Source of the DNA: Streptomyces sp. R33
Lineage (GTDB): Bacteria > Actinomycetota > Actinomycetes > Streptomycetales > Streptomycetaceae
DNA length: 64,000 nt
Direction of reading: 5' to 3'
Assembly (NCBI RefSeq): GCF_041200175.1
Contig: NZ_CP165727.1
Location: 2,480,001-2,544,000 of the forward strand
A model generated the notes under the pieces. It did no database searches. It had not been told where the DNA came from and saw nothing but the letters and a program-made list of their open reading frames with translations. Numbering within the stretch: the stretch's first letter is position 1; each line of letters starts with the position of its first letter. Positions 55,158-63,178 of this stretch are shown one piece after another. The position numbers were made by a program, and so were the translations under genes.

Positions 55158-57551
55158 TCAGCTGCGCAGCGGGCCCTCGCAGCTGTAACTCGACGTCCCC
55201 GCCCTGTGGTCGGTCCAGACCTCCACGGGGCTGAAGGAGCAGTTCATGTCGGCCAGGTTGTTGGAGGCCGCGCCCGCCCGGTCGAGGATGAAGTAGTCCA
55301 CCGTCTCCGACATGTCCTTGAAGTTCTGGTCGTCGCTGCGCCAGTTCTTCAGGTTCGCGGAGATCCGGCCGGTACAGGTGAACCGCCGCTTGCCCGGGTC
55401 CCCGTTCTCCACGCAGTCCGGGGTGTTGTAGGTGGCGGTCGCGAAGGCCGACTTCACGTTCGCCAGCGCGGAGTCCCGCAGCTTGTCGTTGGGCGTGTAG
55501 ACCGTGTTCGGCACGTAGAGCTCGTCGACCTTGGCGATCTGCGCGTTCAGGAAGCGGTCGTAGTCGCGCTGGAGGTAGGAGTCCGCTCCCATGCGGTGGC
55601 GCCACGCGTCGTACCCGGCGACGTCGTTGGCCCGCAGGTGGGTGTACATCTCGCGCAGCAGCGAGGGCTTCTCCGTCCACAGGAACTCGAAGAAGGTGCC
55701 CGCGTAGTTGTAGAAGCGGAAGCCGTCGCCGTCGTACGTGGCGTTGAGCAGCTGCTCGACCGACATCCGCGGGCCGCCGCCGGCGGTGTCGTTGATGATG
55801 CCCTTGACCAGGGACTTGCGGACGGCGATGCCGTTGTCGCGGGTGGCGCCGTCGAAGAACTCGGCGGTGCCCTCGTCCATGGCGGTGGTGCGGTCGCCCT
55901 CGTACCAGGGGCCCTCACCGAAGAAGCCGGGGACGGCGAACCGGCCGTTGAGGTAGTGCGTGTACTCGTGGCGGAAGAGCTCCTCGAGGGTGAGGGAGGA
56001 GTCCTGCGGGACGCGGCGCTGGTACGTGTAGAAGGTGGCGCCGTTCTCGATGTACATGCCGCCGTTGTTGGTGCCGTAGCCGTTCAGCATCGTCTGGTAC
56101 GTCACGTAGTCGGCGCGGGAGGCGTACAGCACGATGTTCAGCGTGGTGTTGGGGTCGCCGGCCAGCGGCTGGTCGGTCCCGATGACCCGGTGGAACTGCG
56201 TCTTGACCTGCTTGCTCGCGTAGTAGAGCTGGTCGACGGTGGCCCGGTCGAGGGCCGTGCGGACCTTGATGGCGCCGTTGTCGTAGGTGTACGTGTTCGG
56301 GAAGAGCATCCTCTCGATGTCCTCCTTGCACACCCCGTACTGCTTGCACGCGTTGTACGTGTTCAGCCAGGAGACGAGCTTGGCCCAGGGCTCGCTGCCG
56401 TTGCCCCACCCGGCCTTGACCGGCTCCAGGAGGGCGCCGAGGTCGGCGGAGATCTGGTCCTGGAGGCCCTCGATCTGGCCGAAGCGGCCGTACTCGCCGA
56501 GCGCGTCGCGGGCCACCCACTCGTTGGCGGTGCCCTTGAGGTGGGTGTACCCGGCGAAGGCCTTGAAGGCGGCCCGGTAGGCGGAGTCGGCCTTGGCCGC
56601 GGCGTGGAAGGCGGCGTCCTGGTTGCCCGGGTACACGCCGAGGTAGTTGACGGTGAGGGCCGCGAGGGCCGCGCCGCCCCAGTTCGCGTCCCCGCTGGTC
56701 GCCGGGTGCGAGGCGTCCATGGTGGCCAGGACCTTCTTGATCAGGCCGAGCTGGGTCTGGCGCATGCCGGGGCCGGTGGCGTAGAGGGCCTCGCGCAGGG
56801 TCCGGGCGTTGGAGGCGGTGGCGTCGAAGGTGCGGGCCGCGTTGCCGAAGTCGGTGACGGCCCGGCTCATGGCGGCAGCGGTCGCGGCGTCGGTGAGGTC
56901 GATCTCGTCGCGCGAGAAGTCGTGGTACACGGCCGCGTGCAGGTACGTGAACATCTCCTCCAGGTGCGAGGAGCCCCGGCCGTCGTGAGCGGCGGCCAGG
57001 CCGGATATCCGGCGGGAGACGGCCTGGACGTGCGCGTCGGACATGACCGGCACCAGGCGGGCGTCCCAGGTCCAGATCAGCCCGCGCAGACAGCCGTCGG
57101 CGGTGACGGCCGGGTCGGCCAGGAAGTCGGCGAACTGCTCGGGGCTCAGGCCCTTGATCCCGTCGAGGGTGCAGGGGACGCCCGCGGCGACGCTCCGCGC
57201 GATGGGCGCGGCCTGGGCGGCGGCGAGCTTGCGGCTCTTCTCGGTGCGCTCGGTGCGCTCCGCCGGAGCGGCGGCGGCCGGGGCGGCCCCGGGAACGCGG
57301 CCGTTGGCGGCCAGACCGCCGGGGGCCTGGGCCGTCGCGGGCGCGGCTTCCTTGGGCGAGGCGAGGTGGTCCACCTCGTCGAACGGGTTCGGGGCGGGCG
57401 CGCCGGAGGTGAAGGTGCCGGGCACGGCGACGGGGGCGGCGGGCGCGGGACGCTCGGTGGTCTGGGACACGGCCTGGCCCGCGGAGGCGAGCAGCGTCAC
57501 CGCGACGGCGGCGGAGAGGAGAGACGTACGCACAGCTCTGTGCTGAGACAC
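55158..57551 (-). CDS. secreted M9 family collagenase
   Basis: The 797-residue protein begins with a Sec signal (MSQHRAVRTSLLSAAVAV, cleavage near ASAGQA) and a Pro/Ala-rich linker to about residue 110. An M9 activator domain follows (about 125-410). The catalytic gluzincin domain has HEYTH (His528, Glu529, His532) and the distal zinc ligand Glu560 in DEGTAEFF, 28 residues after His532 as in clostridial ColG. The C-terminal 120 residues are unassigned and hold four Cys; no PKD or collagen-binding domain is evident. The GTG at 57551 is preferred because AGGAG lies 6 bases upstream and the signal starts there. Its promoter is identical to that of the peptide importer. Confidence 0.94.
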   Translation of the reverse strand: MSQHRAVRTSLLSAAVAVTLLASAGQAVSQTTERPAPAAPVAVPGTFTSGAPAPNPFDEVDHLASPKEAAPATAQAPGGLAANGRVPGAAPAAAAPAERTERTEKSRKLAAAQAAPIARSVAAGVPCTLDGIKGLSPEQFADFLADPAVTADGCLRGLIWTWDARLVPVMSDAHVQAVSRRISGLAAAHDGRGSSHLEEMFTYLHAAVYHDFSRDEIDLTDAATAAAMSRAVTDFGNAARTFDATASNARTLREALYATGPGMRQTQLGLIKKVLATMDASHPATSGDANWGGAALAALTVNYLGVYPGNQDAAFHAAAKADSAYRAAFKAFAGYTHLKGTANEWVARDALGEYGRFGQIEGLQDQISADLGALLEPVKAGWGNGSEPWAKLVSWLNTYNACKQYGVCKEDIERMLFPNTYTYDNGAIKVRTALDRATVDQLYYASKQVKTQFHRVIGTDQPLAGDPNTTLNIVLYASRADYVTYQTMLNGYGTNNGGMYIENGATFYTYQRRVPQDSSLTLEELFRHEYTHYLNGRFAVPGFFGEGPWYEGDRTTAMDEGTAEFFDGATRDNGIAVRKSLVKGIINDTAGGGPRMSVEQLLNATYDGDGFRFYNYAGTFFEFLWTEKPSLLREMYTHLRANDVAGYDAWRHRMGADSYLQRDYDRFLNAQIAKVDELYVPNTVYTPNDKLRDSALANVKSAFATATYNTPDCVENGDPGKRRFTCTGRISANLKNWRSDDQNFKDMSETVDYFILDRAGAASNNLADMNCSFSPVEVWTDHRAGTSSYSCEGPLRS

Positions 57552-57590
57552 CAAAGACTCCTGCTGGGAAGGGGAGGTGGGGGAAGTGGT

Positions 57591-57635
57591 GCGTGACATG
57601 CGTGAGGTGCATGAGGTGCGTGAGATGCGTGAACT
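57591..57635. repeat. five 9-bp tandem repeats in the collagenase leader
   Basis: Five units of the form GCGTGAGGT (variants GCGTGACAT, GCATGAGGT, GCGTGAGAT, GCGTGAACT) run without interruption 40-84 bases before the GTG start, inside the predicted 131-nt transcribed leader. Confidence 0.8.
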
Positions 57636-57686
57636 GCCCTGCGTCACGCGGCGTTTGACGGGGATTAACGTGCCGCGGTGTGAGCT

Positions 57687-57719
57687 GTAACATAGTAATG
57701 TGAAATTGCACTGACAAGA
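57687..57719 (-). promoter_or_regulatory. collagenase promoter with GntR-type operator in the spacer
   Basis: The minus strand has -35 TTGTCA (57712-57717), a 17-base spacer holding GTGCAATTTCACATT (57697-57711), and -10 TATGTT (57689-57694). The 33 bases are identical to the importer promoter at 46017-46049 while the flanks differ. The site also lies 43 bp before the divergent aminopeptidase gene. Confidence 0.8.
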
Positions 57720-57761
57720 CCTGTGCGCCCACCAGTTCGCATCTTCTTGAGGGAGCCCCCC

Positions 57762-59135
57762 GTGACCGACACCCCCTCCCGCCTCAACATCGGCAGCCAC
57801 GACCTGCCGGTGTCACCGGAGTTGTCCCGTTTCATGGCCGCCGACTGGGCGGCGTCCCCCCTCACCGATGCCGCGCGGGTCTCCGCGTACGAGGTCACCC
57901 CGGCCCGGCGCGCCCGGCTCTCGGCGCGCTTCCCGGGCGAGCGGCTGATCGTCCCGGCCGGCGAGCTCAAGGTCCGCTCCAACGACTGCGACCACCGCTT
58001 CCGCCCGCACAGCGCGTACGCCTGGCTGACCGGGCTGACGGGCGAGGACCAGGTGGGCCACGTCCTGGTGCTGGAACCCTCGGGCCCGCACGGCCACGAG
58101 CCGGTGCTGTACCTGCGCCCCCGCTCCCCGCGCGCGGACGGCAACGAGGAGTTCTACCGGGACCGCCGGTACGGGGAGTTCTGGGTCGGCCGCCGCCCCG
58201 ACCTGGCGGAGGCGGAGCGACTGACCGGCCTGCGCTGCGCCCACCTGGACGACCTCGGCTCCCCGGCGGGCCGCAACGCCGCGACCGACACCGAACTGGC
58301 CGCGGCGCTCTCCGAGTTGCGCCTGGTCAAGGACGCCTGGGAGATCGGGCAGCTCCAGCTCGCCGTCGACCACACGGCGGCCGGGTTCGAGGACGTCGTA
58401 CGGGCGCTACCGCGCGCCCTGGCGCACCCGCGCGGCGAGCGGTGGATCGAGGGGGTCTTCGGTCTGCGCGCCCGGGCGGAGGGGAACGGCACCGGGTACG
58501 ACACGATCGCGGCGTCGGGCGCGCACGCGTGCGTCCTGCACTGGATCCGCAACGACGGCCGGCTCGACCGGGACGAACTGCTGCTCCTGGACGCGGGCGT
58601 GGAGACCGACAGCCTCTACACCGCGGACATCACGCGCACCCTCCCGCTGTCGGGTCGCTTCTCCCCCGTGCAGCGTCAGGTGTACGAACTGGTGCTGGCG
58701 GCGCAGGACGCGGGCATGGCGGCGCTGCGCCCGGGCGCGAGCTTCCGGGACTTCCACCGGGCCGGGATGCAGGTGATCGCGGAGGGCCTGGCGGAGTGGG
58801 GCGTCCTGAAGGACGCGCGGGGCGATCTGCACCGGCGGTACACGCTGTGCAGCAGCGGTCACATGCTGGGGCTGGACGTGCACGACTGCGCGAAGGCGCG
58901 CGCGGAGACCTACCTGGACGGGGTCCTGGAGGAGGGCCAGGTCCTGACGGTCGAGCCGGGCCTGTACCTGCAGCCGGACGACGAGACGCTGCCCCCGGAG
59001 CTGCGCGGCATCGGGGTGCGCATCGAGGACGACCTGGTCATCACGGCGAAGGGCGCCCGACTGATGTCAGGCGCCCTGCCCCGCACGGTCGCGGGGATCG
59101 AGGAGTGGATGGGGGCTCTGCTGGAGAGCCGGTGA
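57762..59135 (+). CDS. Xaa-Pro aminopeptidase (aminopeptidase P, M24B)
   Basis: The 457-residue protein has an N-terminal creatinase-like domain (SRFMAADW to about residue 180) and a pita-bread catalytic domain. All five metal ligands are visible: Asp in LLLDAGVE, Asp in YTADITRTLP, His in SSGHMLGLDVHD, Glu in LTVEPGLYL and Glu in GVRIEDDL. It removes the N-terminal residue from X-Pro and X-Hyp peptides in the cytoplasm. It is divergent from the collagenase across the operator-bearing region, fitting intracellular processing of imported collagen peptides. GTG 57762 has GAGGGAG upstream. Confidence 0.93.
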   Translation: MTDTPSRLNIGSHDLPVSPELSRFMAADWAASPLTDAARVSAYEVTPARRARLSARFPGERLIVPAGELKVRSNDCDHRFRPHSAYAWLTGLTGEDQVGHVLVLEPSGPHGHEPVLYLRPRSPRADGNEEFYRDRRYGEFWVGRRPDLAEAERLTGLRCAHLDDLGSPAGRNAATDTELAAALSELRLVKDAWEIGQLQLAVDHTAAGFEDVVRALPRALAHPRGERWIEGVFGLRARAEGNGTGYDTIAASGAHACVLHWIRNDGRLDRDELLLLDAGVETDSLYTADITRTLPLSGRFSPVQRQVYELVLAAQDAGMAALRPGASFRDFHRAGMQVIAEGLAEWGVLKDARGDLHRRYTLCSSGHMLGLDVHDCAKARAETYLDGVLEEGQVLTVEPGLYLQPDDETLPPELRGIGVRIEDDLVITAKGARLMSGALPRTVAGIEEWMGALLESR

Positions 59136-59169
59136 GCCGTGTCAGTGGCCGGGGTGGCAGGCGGTCCGG

Positions 59170-59730
59170 TCAGTGGCCGCCACCACCACCGCCTCCGCCG
59201 CCCCCACCGCCGCCACCACCGTGGCCGCCGCCTCCGCCGCCGTCGCCTCCGCCGCCGTTGCCGCCGCCCCCACCACCGCTGTCGTGGCCGCCGCCACCGC
59301 CGCCGTCGCCTCCGCCGCCACCGCCGTAGCCGCCACCACCGTCGCCGCCACGGCCGGAGCCGTTGTCGTTCCAGCCGCTGTCGTGACCGCCGCGCCAGTC
59401 GTTGTCGTTGCGGTTGTCATGGTTGGAGCGGCCGTCGTTCCAGCGGTCGTTGTTCCAGTTGTCGTTCCAGTTCCAGTTCGCGTTGTGGTGCCGGCCGTCG
59501 TTCCAGGAGTCGTTGTCCCAGCACCAGCTGGGCCGCTCGTTCCAGTGGTGCCAGCGGGAGGAGTCGCAGCAGTCACGCCAGTTGTCCCCGCGCCAGTCGT
59601 CGGAGCACCATCCCGTGTTGTTCTGCTGGGTCTGAGGGAGACCTGCGGCGAACGCCCCGCCGACAGGCATCAGGCCGAGCGCGACGCCCGCGGCCCCTGC
59701 CACGACCGTCGCGGTGATGACACGGCGCAT
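59170..59730 (-). CDS. secreted Asn/Asp/Trp-rich protein with poly-Gly tail
   Basis: The 186-residue protein has a Sec signal (MRRVITATVVAGAAGVALG, cleavage near AFAAG). Residues about 38-120 are dominated by Trp, Asn and Asp in patterns like NDNWNNDRWNDG, with four Cys. The last 65 residues are nearly all Gly with scattered His and Asp. No known domain is recognised. GGAGG lies 9 bases before this ATG and 3 before an alternative ATG at 59736. The ribosome site and signal peptide support expression; the composition suggests a disordered or amyloid-like surface protein. The complementary strand has a long Ala-rich frame, judged a shadow. Confidence 0.7.
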   Translation of the reverse strand: MRRVITATVVAGAAGVALGLMPVGGAFAAGLPQTQQNNTGWCSDDWRGDNWRDCCDSSRWHHWNERPSWCWDNDSWNDGRHHNANWNWNDNWNNDRWNDGRSNHDNRNDNDWRGGHDSGWNDNGSGRGGDGGGGYGGGGGGDGGGGGGHDSGGGGGGNGGGGDGGGGGGHGGGGGGGGGGGGGGGH

Positions 59731-59819
59731 GACCATGCACCTCCGAGGATTGAGACTTTCCTTACAAAAAGGTCATTTCCACCCTCACCCCTCCCTGGCT
59801 CGCTGTCAAAAGCACCTGG

Positions 59820-60245
59820 TCAGCGATCCGGCGACCCGATGGGGGCGGTACCGAGTACGGCAATACCGTCCAGTTCGACCAGGGCGGGCTCGTCCCAGAG
59901 GCGGACGACGCCGATGACCGCCATGGCCGGGTAGTCGCGGCCGGCCAGCCGGCGCCAGACACCGCCGAGTTCGGGCGCATGGGTGCGGTACGCGTCCACG
60001 TCGACCGTGTACACGGTCACCCGGGCCAGGTCGGCCGGAGTGCCGCCGGATGCGGCCAGGGCCGCCAGGAGGTTGGCCAGAGCGCGTTCGAACTGCTCGG
60101 GCAGGGTGTCCCCGACCACCTTGCCCGAGGCGTCGAGCGCGGTCTGGCCCGCCAGGAAGACGAGCCGGGAGCCGGTCGCCGCCACGGCGTGGGAGAAGCC
60201 CGTCGGCGGGGAGAGCTCCGCCGGGTTGATCCGCTCGAGACTCAC
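59820..60245 (-). CDS. RidA family (YjgF/YER057c) deaminase-like protein
   Basis: The 141-residue protein has the RidA-fold blocks LVFLAGQTALDASGKVVG, EQFERALANLLAALAASGGTPADLARVTVYTVD and PAMAVIGVVRLWDEPALVELDGIAVL. Canonical RidA proteins hydrolyse reactive enamine/imine intermediates; the usual Arg in the C-terminal part is not in its typical context here, so it may belong to a Rid subgroup linked to aromatic catabolism. GTG 60245 overlaps the acyl-CoA dehydrogenase stop, with GAAGGAG 8 bases upstream. Confidence 0.85.
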   Translation of the reverse strand: MSLERINPAELSPPTGFSHAVAATGSRLVFLAGQTALDASGKVVGDTLPEQFERALANLLAALAASGGTPADLARVTVYTVDVDAYRTHAPELGGVWRRLAGRDYPAMAVIGVVRLWDEPALVELDGIAVLGTAPIGSPDR

Positions 60246-61384
60246 CGGTAGAGCTCCTTCGCGATGATCGTGCGCTGGACCTCGCTCGCGCCCTCGTAGA
60301 TGCGCGGGGCCCGGACCTCCCGGTACAGGTGCTCCAGCAGGTGGCCGCGCTGGAGGGCGACGGCCCCGTGCAGCTGGACCGCGTGGTCCACCACGTACTG
60401 GGCCGTCTCCGTCGCCAGCAGTTTCGCCATCGCCGACCGGCGCGGGACGTCCGGCGAGCCGGCGTCGTACGCGCCCGCCGCCGCGTAGACCAGCAGCCGG
60501 GCGGCCTCGGTGCGGGTGGCCATCTCGGCCACCCGGTGGCCCACCGCCTGGAGGTCGCCCAGCACCCCGCCGAACGCGGGCCGCACCGCCGTGTGGGCCA
60601 GGGTCGCGTCCAGCGCGGCCCGGGCCATGCCGACGGCGAAGGCGCCCACGCTCGGCCGGAACAGGTTCAGCGTGTCCATCGCCACCCGGAATCCCCGGCC
60701 GGGCTCGCCCAGCAGGTCCTGCGGGCCGACCGGGACGCCGTCGAACGACAGCCGTCCGATCGGATGCGGCGACAGCATGTCCAGGGGCTCTCCCGACAGG
60801 CCGGGGCGGTCGGCCGGAACCAGGAAGGCGGTCACTCCCTTGGCGGCCGGTCCCTCGCCGGTCCGGGCGAACACCGTGTAGAAGTCCGCCTCGGGGGCGT
60901 TGGAGATCCAGCACTTCTCGCCGCTGAGCCGCCAGCCGCCCGCGCCGTCGCCGCCGTGCCCGCTCCCGGCGCCCCCGTCCCGTACGGCCTGCAACGCCAG
61001 CGCCGCCGCGTCCGAGCCGGCCCCCGGCTCGCTCAGCGCGAAGGCCGCCACCGCGCGCCCGGCCCGCACCTGCGGCAGCCAGCGCGCCCGCTGCTCCGGT
61101 GTCCCCGAGCTGAGCACCGGATGCGCCCCCAGGCCCTGGAGGGCAAGGGCCGTCTCCGCCTCCGTGCACCCGTACGCGAGGGATTCGCGGAGCAGGCACA
61201 GCTCCAGCGCCCCCGAGGTGAAGACCCGCTCCAGCAGGCCCAGCTCACCGAGTGTCGCGAGCAGCGGGCGGTTGACCCGTCCCGGCTCCCCCTTGTCGGC
61301 GAGCGGCCGCAGCCGGTCCGCCGCGAGCGCGCGCAAGTGCCCGCACCACTCCTCTTGTTCCGCCCCGAGCGCGAATCCGGTCAT
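60242..61384 (-). CDS. acyl-CoA dehydrogenase family protein
   Basis: The 380-residue flavoenzyme has the FAD/substrate motifs AFALSEPGAGSD near residue 117 and WRLSGEKCWISNA near 150, then LHGAVALQRGHLLEHLYREVR and the terminal IYEGASEVQR carrying the catalytic Glu. It would introduce a double bond into, or otherwise dehydrogenate, an acyl-CoA. It forms an operon with RidA and is divergent from the CoA ligase. In this context the substrate may be an alicyclic or aminated ring-derived CoA ester; this is inference. Confidence 0.9.
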   Translation of the reverse strand: MTGFALGAEQEEWCGHLRALAADRLRPLADKGEPGRVNRPLLATLGELGLLERVFTSGALELCLLRESLAYGCTEAETALALQGLGAHPVLSSGTPEQRARWLPQVRAGRAVAAFALSEPGAGSDAAALALQAVRDGGAGSGHGGDGAGGWRLSGEKCWISNAPEADFYTVFARTGEGPAAKGVTAFLVPADRPGLSGEPLDMLSPHPIGRLSFDGVPVGPQDLLGEPGRGFRVAMDTLNLFRPSVGAFAVGMARAALDATLAHTAVRPAFGGVLGDLQAVGHRVAEMATRTEAARLLVYAAAGAYDAGSPDVPRRSAMAKLLATETAQYVVDHAVQLHGAVALQRGHLLEHLYREVRAPRIYEGASEVQRTIIAKELYR

Positions 61385-61413
61385 CCGAATATCCCCGCTT
61401 CTATCGCGTCCTG

Positions 61414-61448
61414 TTGACTGCCGTCACCATCACGATACGCTCGTAGCG
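61414..61448 (+). promoter_or_regulatory. ligase promoter with PaaX-like dyad over -10
   Basis: Plus-strand -35 TTGACT (61414-61419), 16-base spacer, and -10 TACGCT (61436-61441) precede the CoA ligase. The dyad TACGCTCGTA (61436-61445), within CGATACGCTCGTAGCG (61433-61448), covers the -10 and has the ACGnnCGT core seen in some PaaX sites. Confidence 0.5.
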
Positions 61449-61522
61449 CACGTGCACGGCCTGCTCCGCCACTTCGGTCCCCCACCCGGGGCCCGCTGCC
61501 GTTGCAAGGGGGCGAACCCGCC

Positions 61523-63151
61523 TTGGAGCTCAAGCCTTCCGCCCACGCCGACACCTTCGCGCGCGACCACCTTCCGCCGCCGCACGCCTGGCCGCGGCTG
61601 CTGTTCGAGCTCCCCGAACTGGCCTACCCGGACCGGCTCAACTGCGGCGCCGAACTCCTCGACGTCACCGTCGCCCGGTTCGGACCCGACCGCCCGGCCT
61701 TCCGCAGCGGCACGGGCGAGGTGTGGTCGTACGGGGAACTGCGCGAGCGCGTGGACCGCCTCGCGCACGTGCTCACGGCGGACCTCGGCGTGGTCCCCGG
61801 CAACCGGGTGCTGCTGCGCGGCCCCACCGGTCCGTGGCTCGCCGCCTGCTGGCTGGCGGTGATGAAGGCGGGCGCGGTGGCGGTGACGGTCCTGGCCCAG
61901 CAGCGGGCGCAGGAGCTTGCCACGGTCTGCGCGATGGCCCGGGTGCAGCACGCGCTGTGCCACGTGGGCGTCCTGGACGACCTGGCCAAGGCGGAGGTGC
62001 CCGGCCTGCGGATCACCCCGTACGGCGGCGAGGCCCCGGACGACCTGCTGCACCTGGCCGACCGCCACGAGGGGCCGTTCCACGCCGTCGAGACCTCGGC
62101 CGACGACGTGGCCCTGATCGCTTTCACCTCGGGGACCACCGGCCGCCCCAAGGGCTGCATGCACTTCCACCGCGATCTGCTCTCCGTCGCCGACACCTTC
62201 TCCCGGGGCGTCCTGCGCCCCCGCCCCGACGACGTCTTCGCGGGGAGCCCGCCGCTCGGCTTCACCTTCGGCCTCGGCGGTCTGGTCGTCTTCCCGCTGC
62301 GCGCCGGCGCCTCCGCGCTGCTGCTCGACCAGGCCGTCCCGCGCCGGCTGCTGCCCGCCCTCGCCGCACACCGGGTCACGGTGCTGTTCACCGCACCCAC
62401 CGCGTACCGGGCGATGCTGGACGCCCTGGGCCCCTACGACGTGGGCGCGTACGACCTGTCCGCGCTGCGCCGCTGCGTCTCGGCGGGCGAGAACCTCCCG
62501 GCGGCCACCTGGCAGGCCTGGTACGAACGCACCGGACTGCGGATCATCAACGGCATCGGAGCCACCGAGCTGCTGCACATCTTCATCTCCGCGGCCGACG
62601 AGGACATCCGCCCGGGCACGACCGGCCGCGTGGTGCCGGGCTGGCAGGCGCGGGTGGTGGACTCCGCCGGCCGCCCGGTCGCGGACAACGAGCCGGGGCT
62701 GCTGGCCGTCCGCGGCCCGGTGGGCTGCCGCTACCTGGCGGATCCGCGGCAGGAGGAGTACGTCCGGGACGGCTGGAACCTGACCGGGGACACCTACGTC
62801 CGCGATCCGGAAGGTTATTTCCGGTACGTCGCCCGCGCCGACGACATGATCGTCTCGGCGGGCTACAACATCGCCGGCCCGGAGGTGGAGGAAGCCCTGA
62901 TGCGCCACCCGGACGTGGTGGAGGCCGCGGTGGTGGGACGCCCGGACGAGCGACGCGGGCAGATCGTGGTGGCGTACACCGTCCTGCGGTCGGGCGCGGC
63001 AGTGACGGAGGAGGCCCTGCGCACGTTCATGCGGGCGGAACTGGCCCCGCACAAGTGTCCCCGCTCCTTCGTCTTCCTCCCCGCCCTCCCCCGGACGGCG
63101 ACCGGGAAACTGCAGCGGTTCCTGCTGCGCGACGGAGCTGACCCGGCCTGA
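61523..63151 (+). CDS. benzoate/2-aminobenzoate-type CoA ligase
   Basis: The 542-residue AMP-forming ligase has FTSGTTGRPKGCMHFH near residue 210, NGIGATELLHIFISA near 348, TGDTYVRDPEGYFRYVARADDMIVSAGYNI near 418, and the acyl-adenylate Lys in LPRTATGKLQR. The overall pattern fits benzoate- and 2-aminobenzoate-CoA ligases. TTG 61523 is used because AAGGGGG lies 10 bases upstream; a TTG at 61502 precedes that ribosome site. With PaaX downstream and RidA plus acyl-CoA dehydrogenase divergent, a CoA-dependent aromatic acid pathway is likely. The substrate is not certain. Confidence 0.88.
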   Translation: MELKPSAHADTFARDHLPPPHAWPRLLFELPELAYPDRLNCGAELLDVTVARFGPDRPAFRSGTGEVWSYGELRERVDRLAHVLTADLGVVPGNRVLLRGPTGPWLAACWLAVMKAGAVAVTVLAQQRAQELATVCAMARVQHALCHVGVLDDLAKAEVPGLRITPYGGEAPDDLLHLADRHEGPFHAVETSADDVALIAFTSGTTGRPKGCMHFHRDLLSVADTFSRGVLRPRPDDVFAGSPPLGFTFGLGGLVVFPLRAGASALLLDQAVPRRLLPALAAHRVTVLFTAPTAYRAMLDALGPYDVGAYDLSALRRCVSAGENLPAATWQAWYERTGLRIINGIGATELLHIFISAADEDIRPGTTGRVVPGWQARVVDSAGRPVADNEPGLLAVRGPVGCRYLADPRQEEYVRDGWNLTGDTYVRDPEGYFRYVARADDMIVSAGYNIAGPEVEEALMRHPDVVEAAVVGRPDERRGQIVVAYTVLRSGAAVTEEALRTFMRAELAPHKCPRSFVFLPALPRTATGKLQRFLLRDGADPA

Positions 63152-63167
63152 TCCACAAGACACCCCT

Positions 63168-63173
63168 AGAGTG
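63168..63173 (+). promoter_or_regulatory. -10 box for a leaderless PaaX transcript
   Basis: TAGAGT ends 5 bases before GTG 63179, so transcription would begin at or next to the start codon. No Shine-Dalgarno is present in the 27-bp gap after the ligase gene. Confidence 0.4.
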
Positions 63174-63178
63174 AACCC

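Noticed and set aside
59173..59934. Plus-strand Ala/Val-rich ORF of 253 codons
   Set aside because: Complement of the Gly-codon-rich gene on the minus strand, which has the ribosome site and signal peptide.
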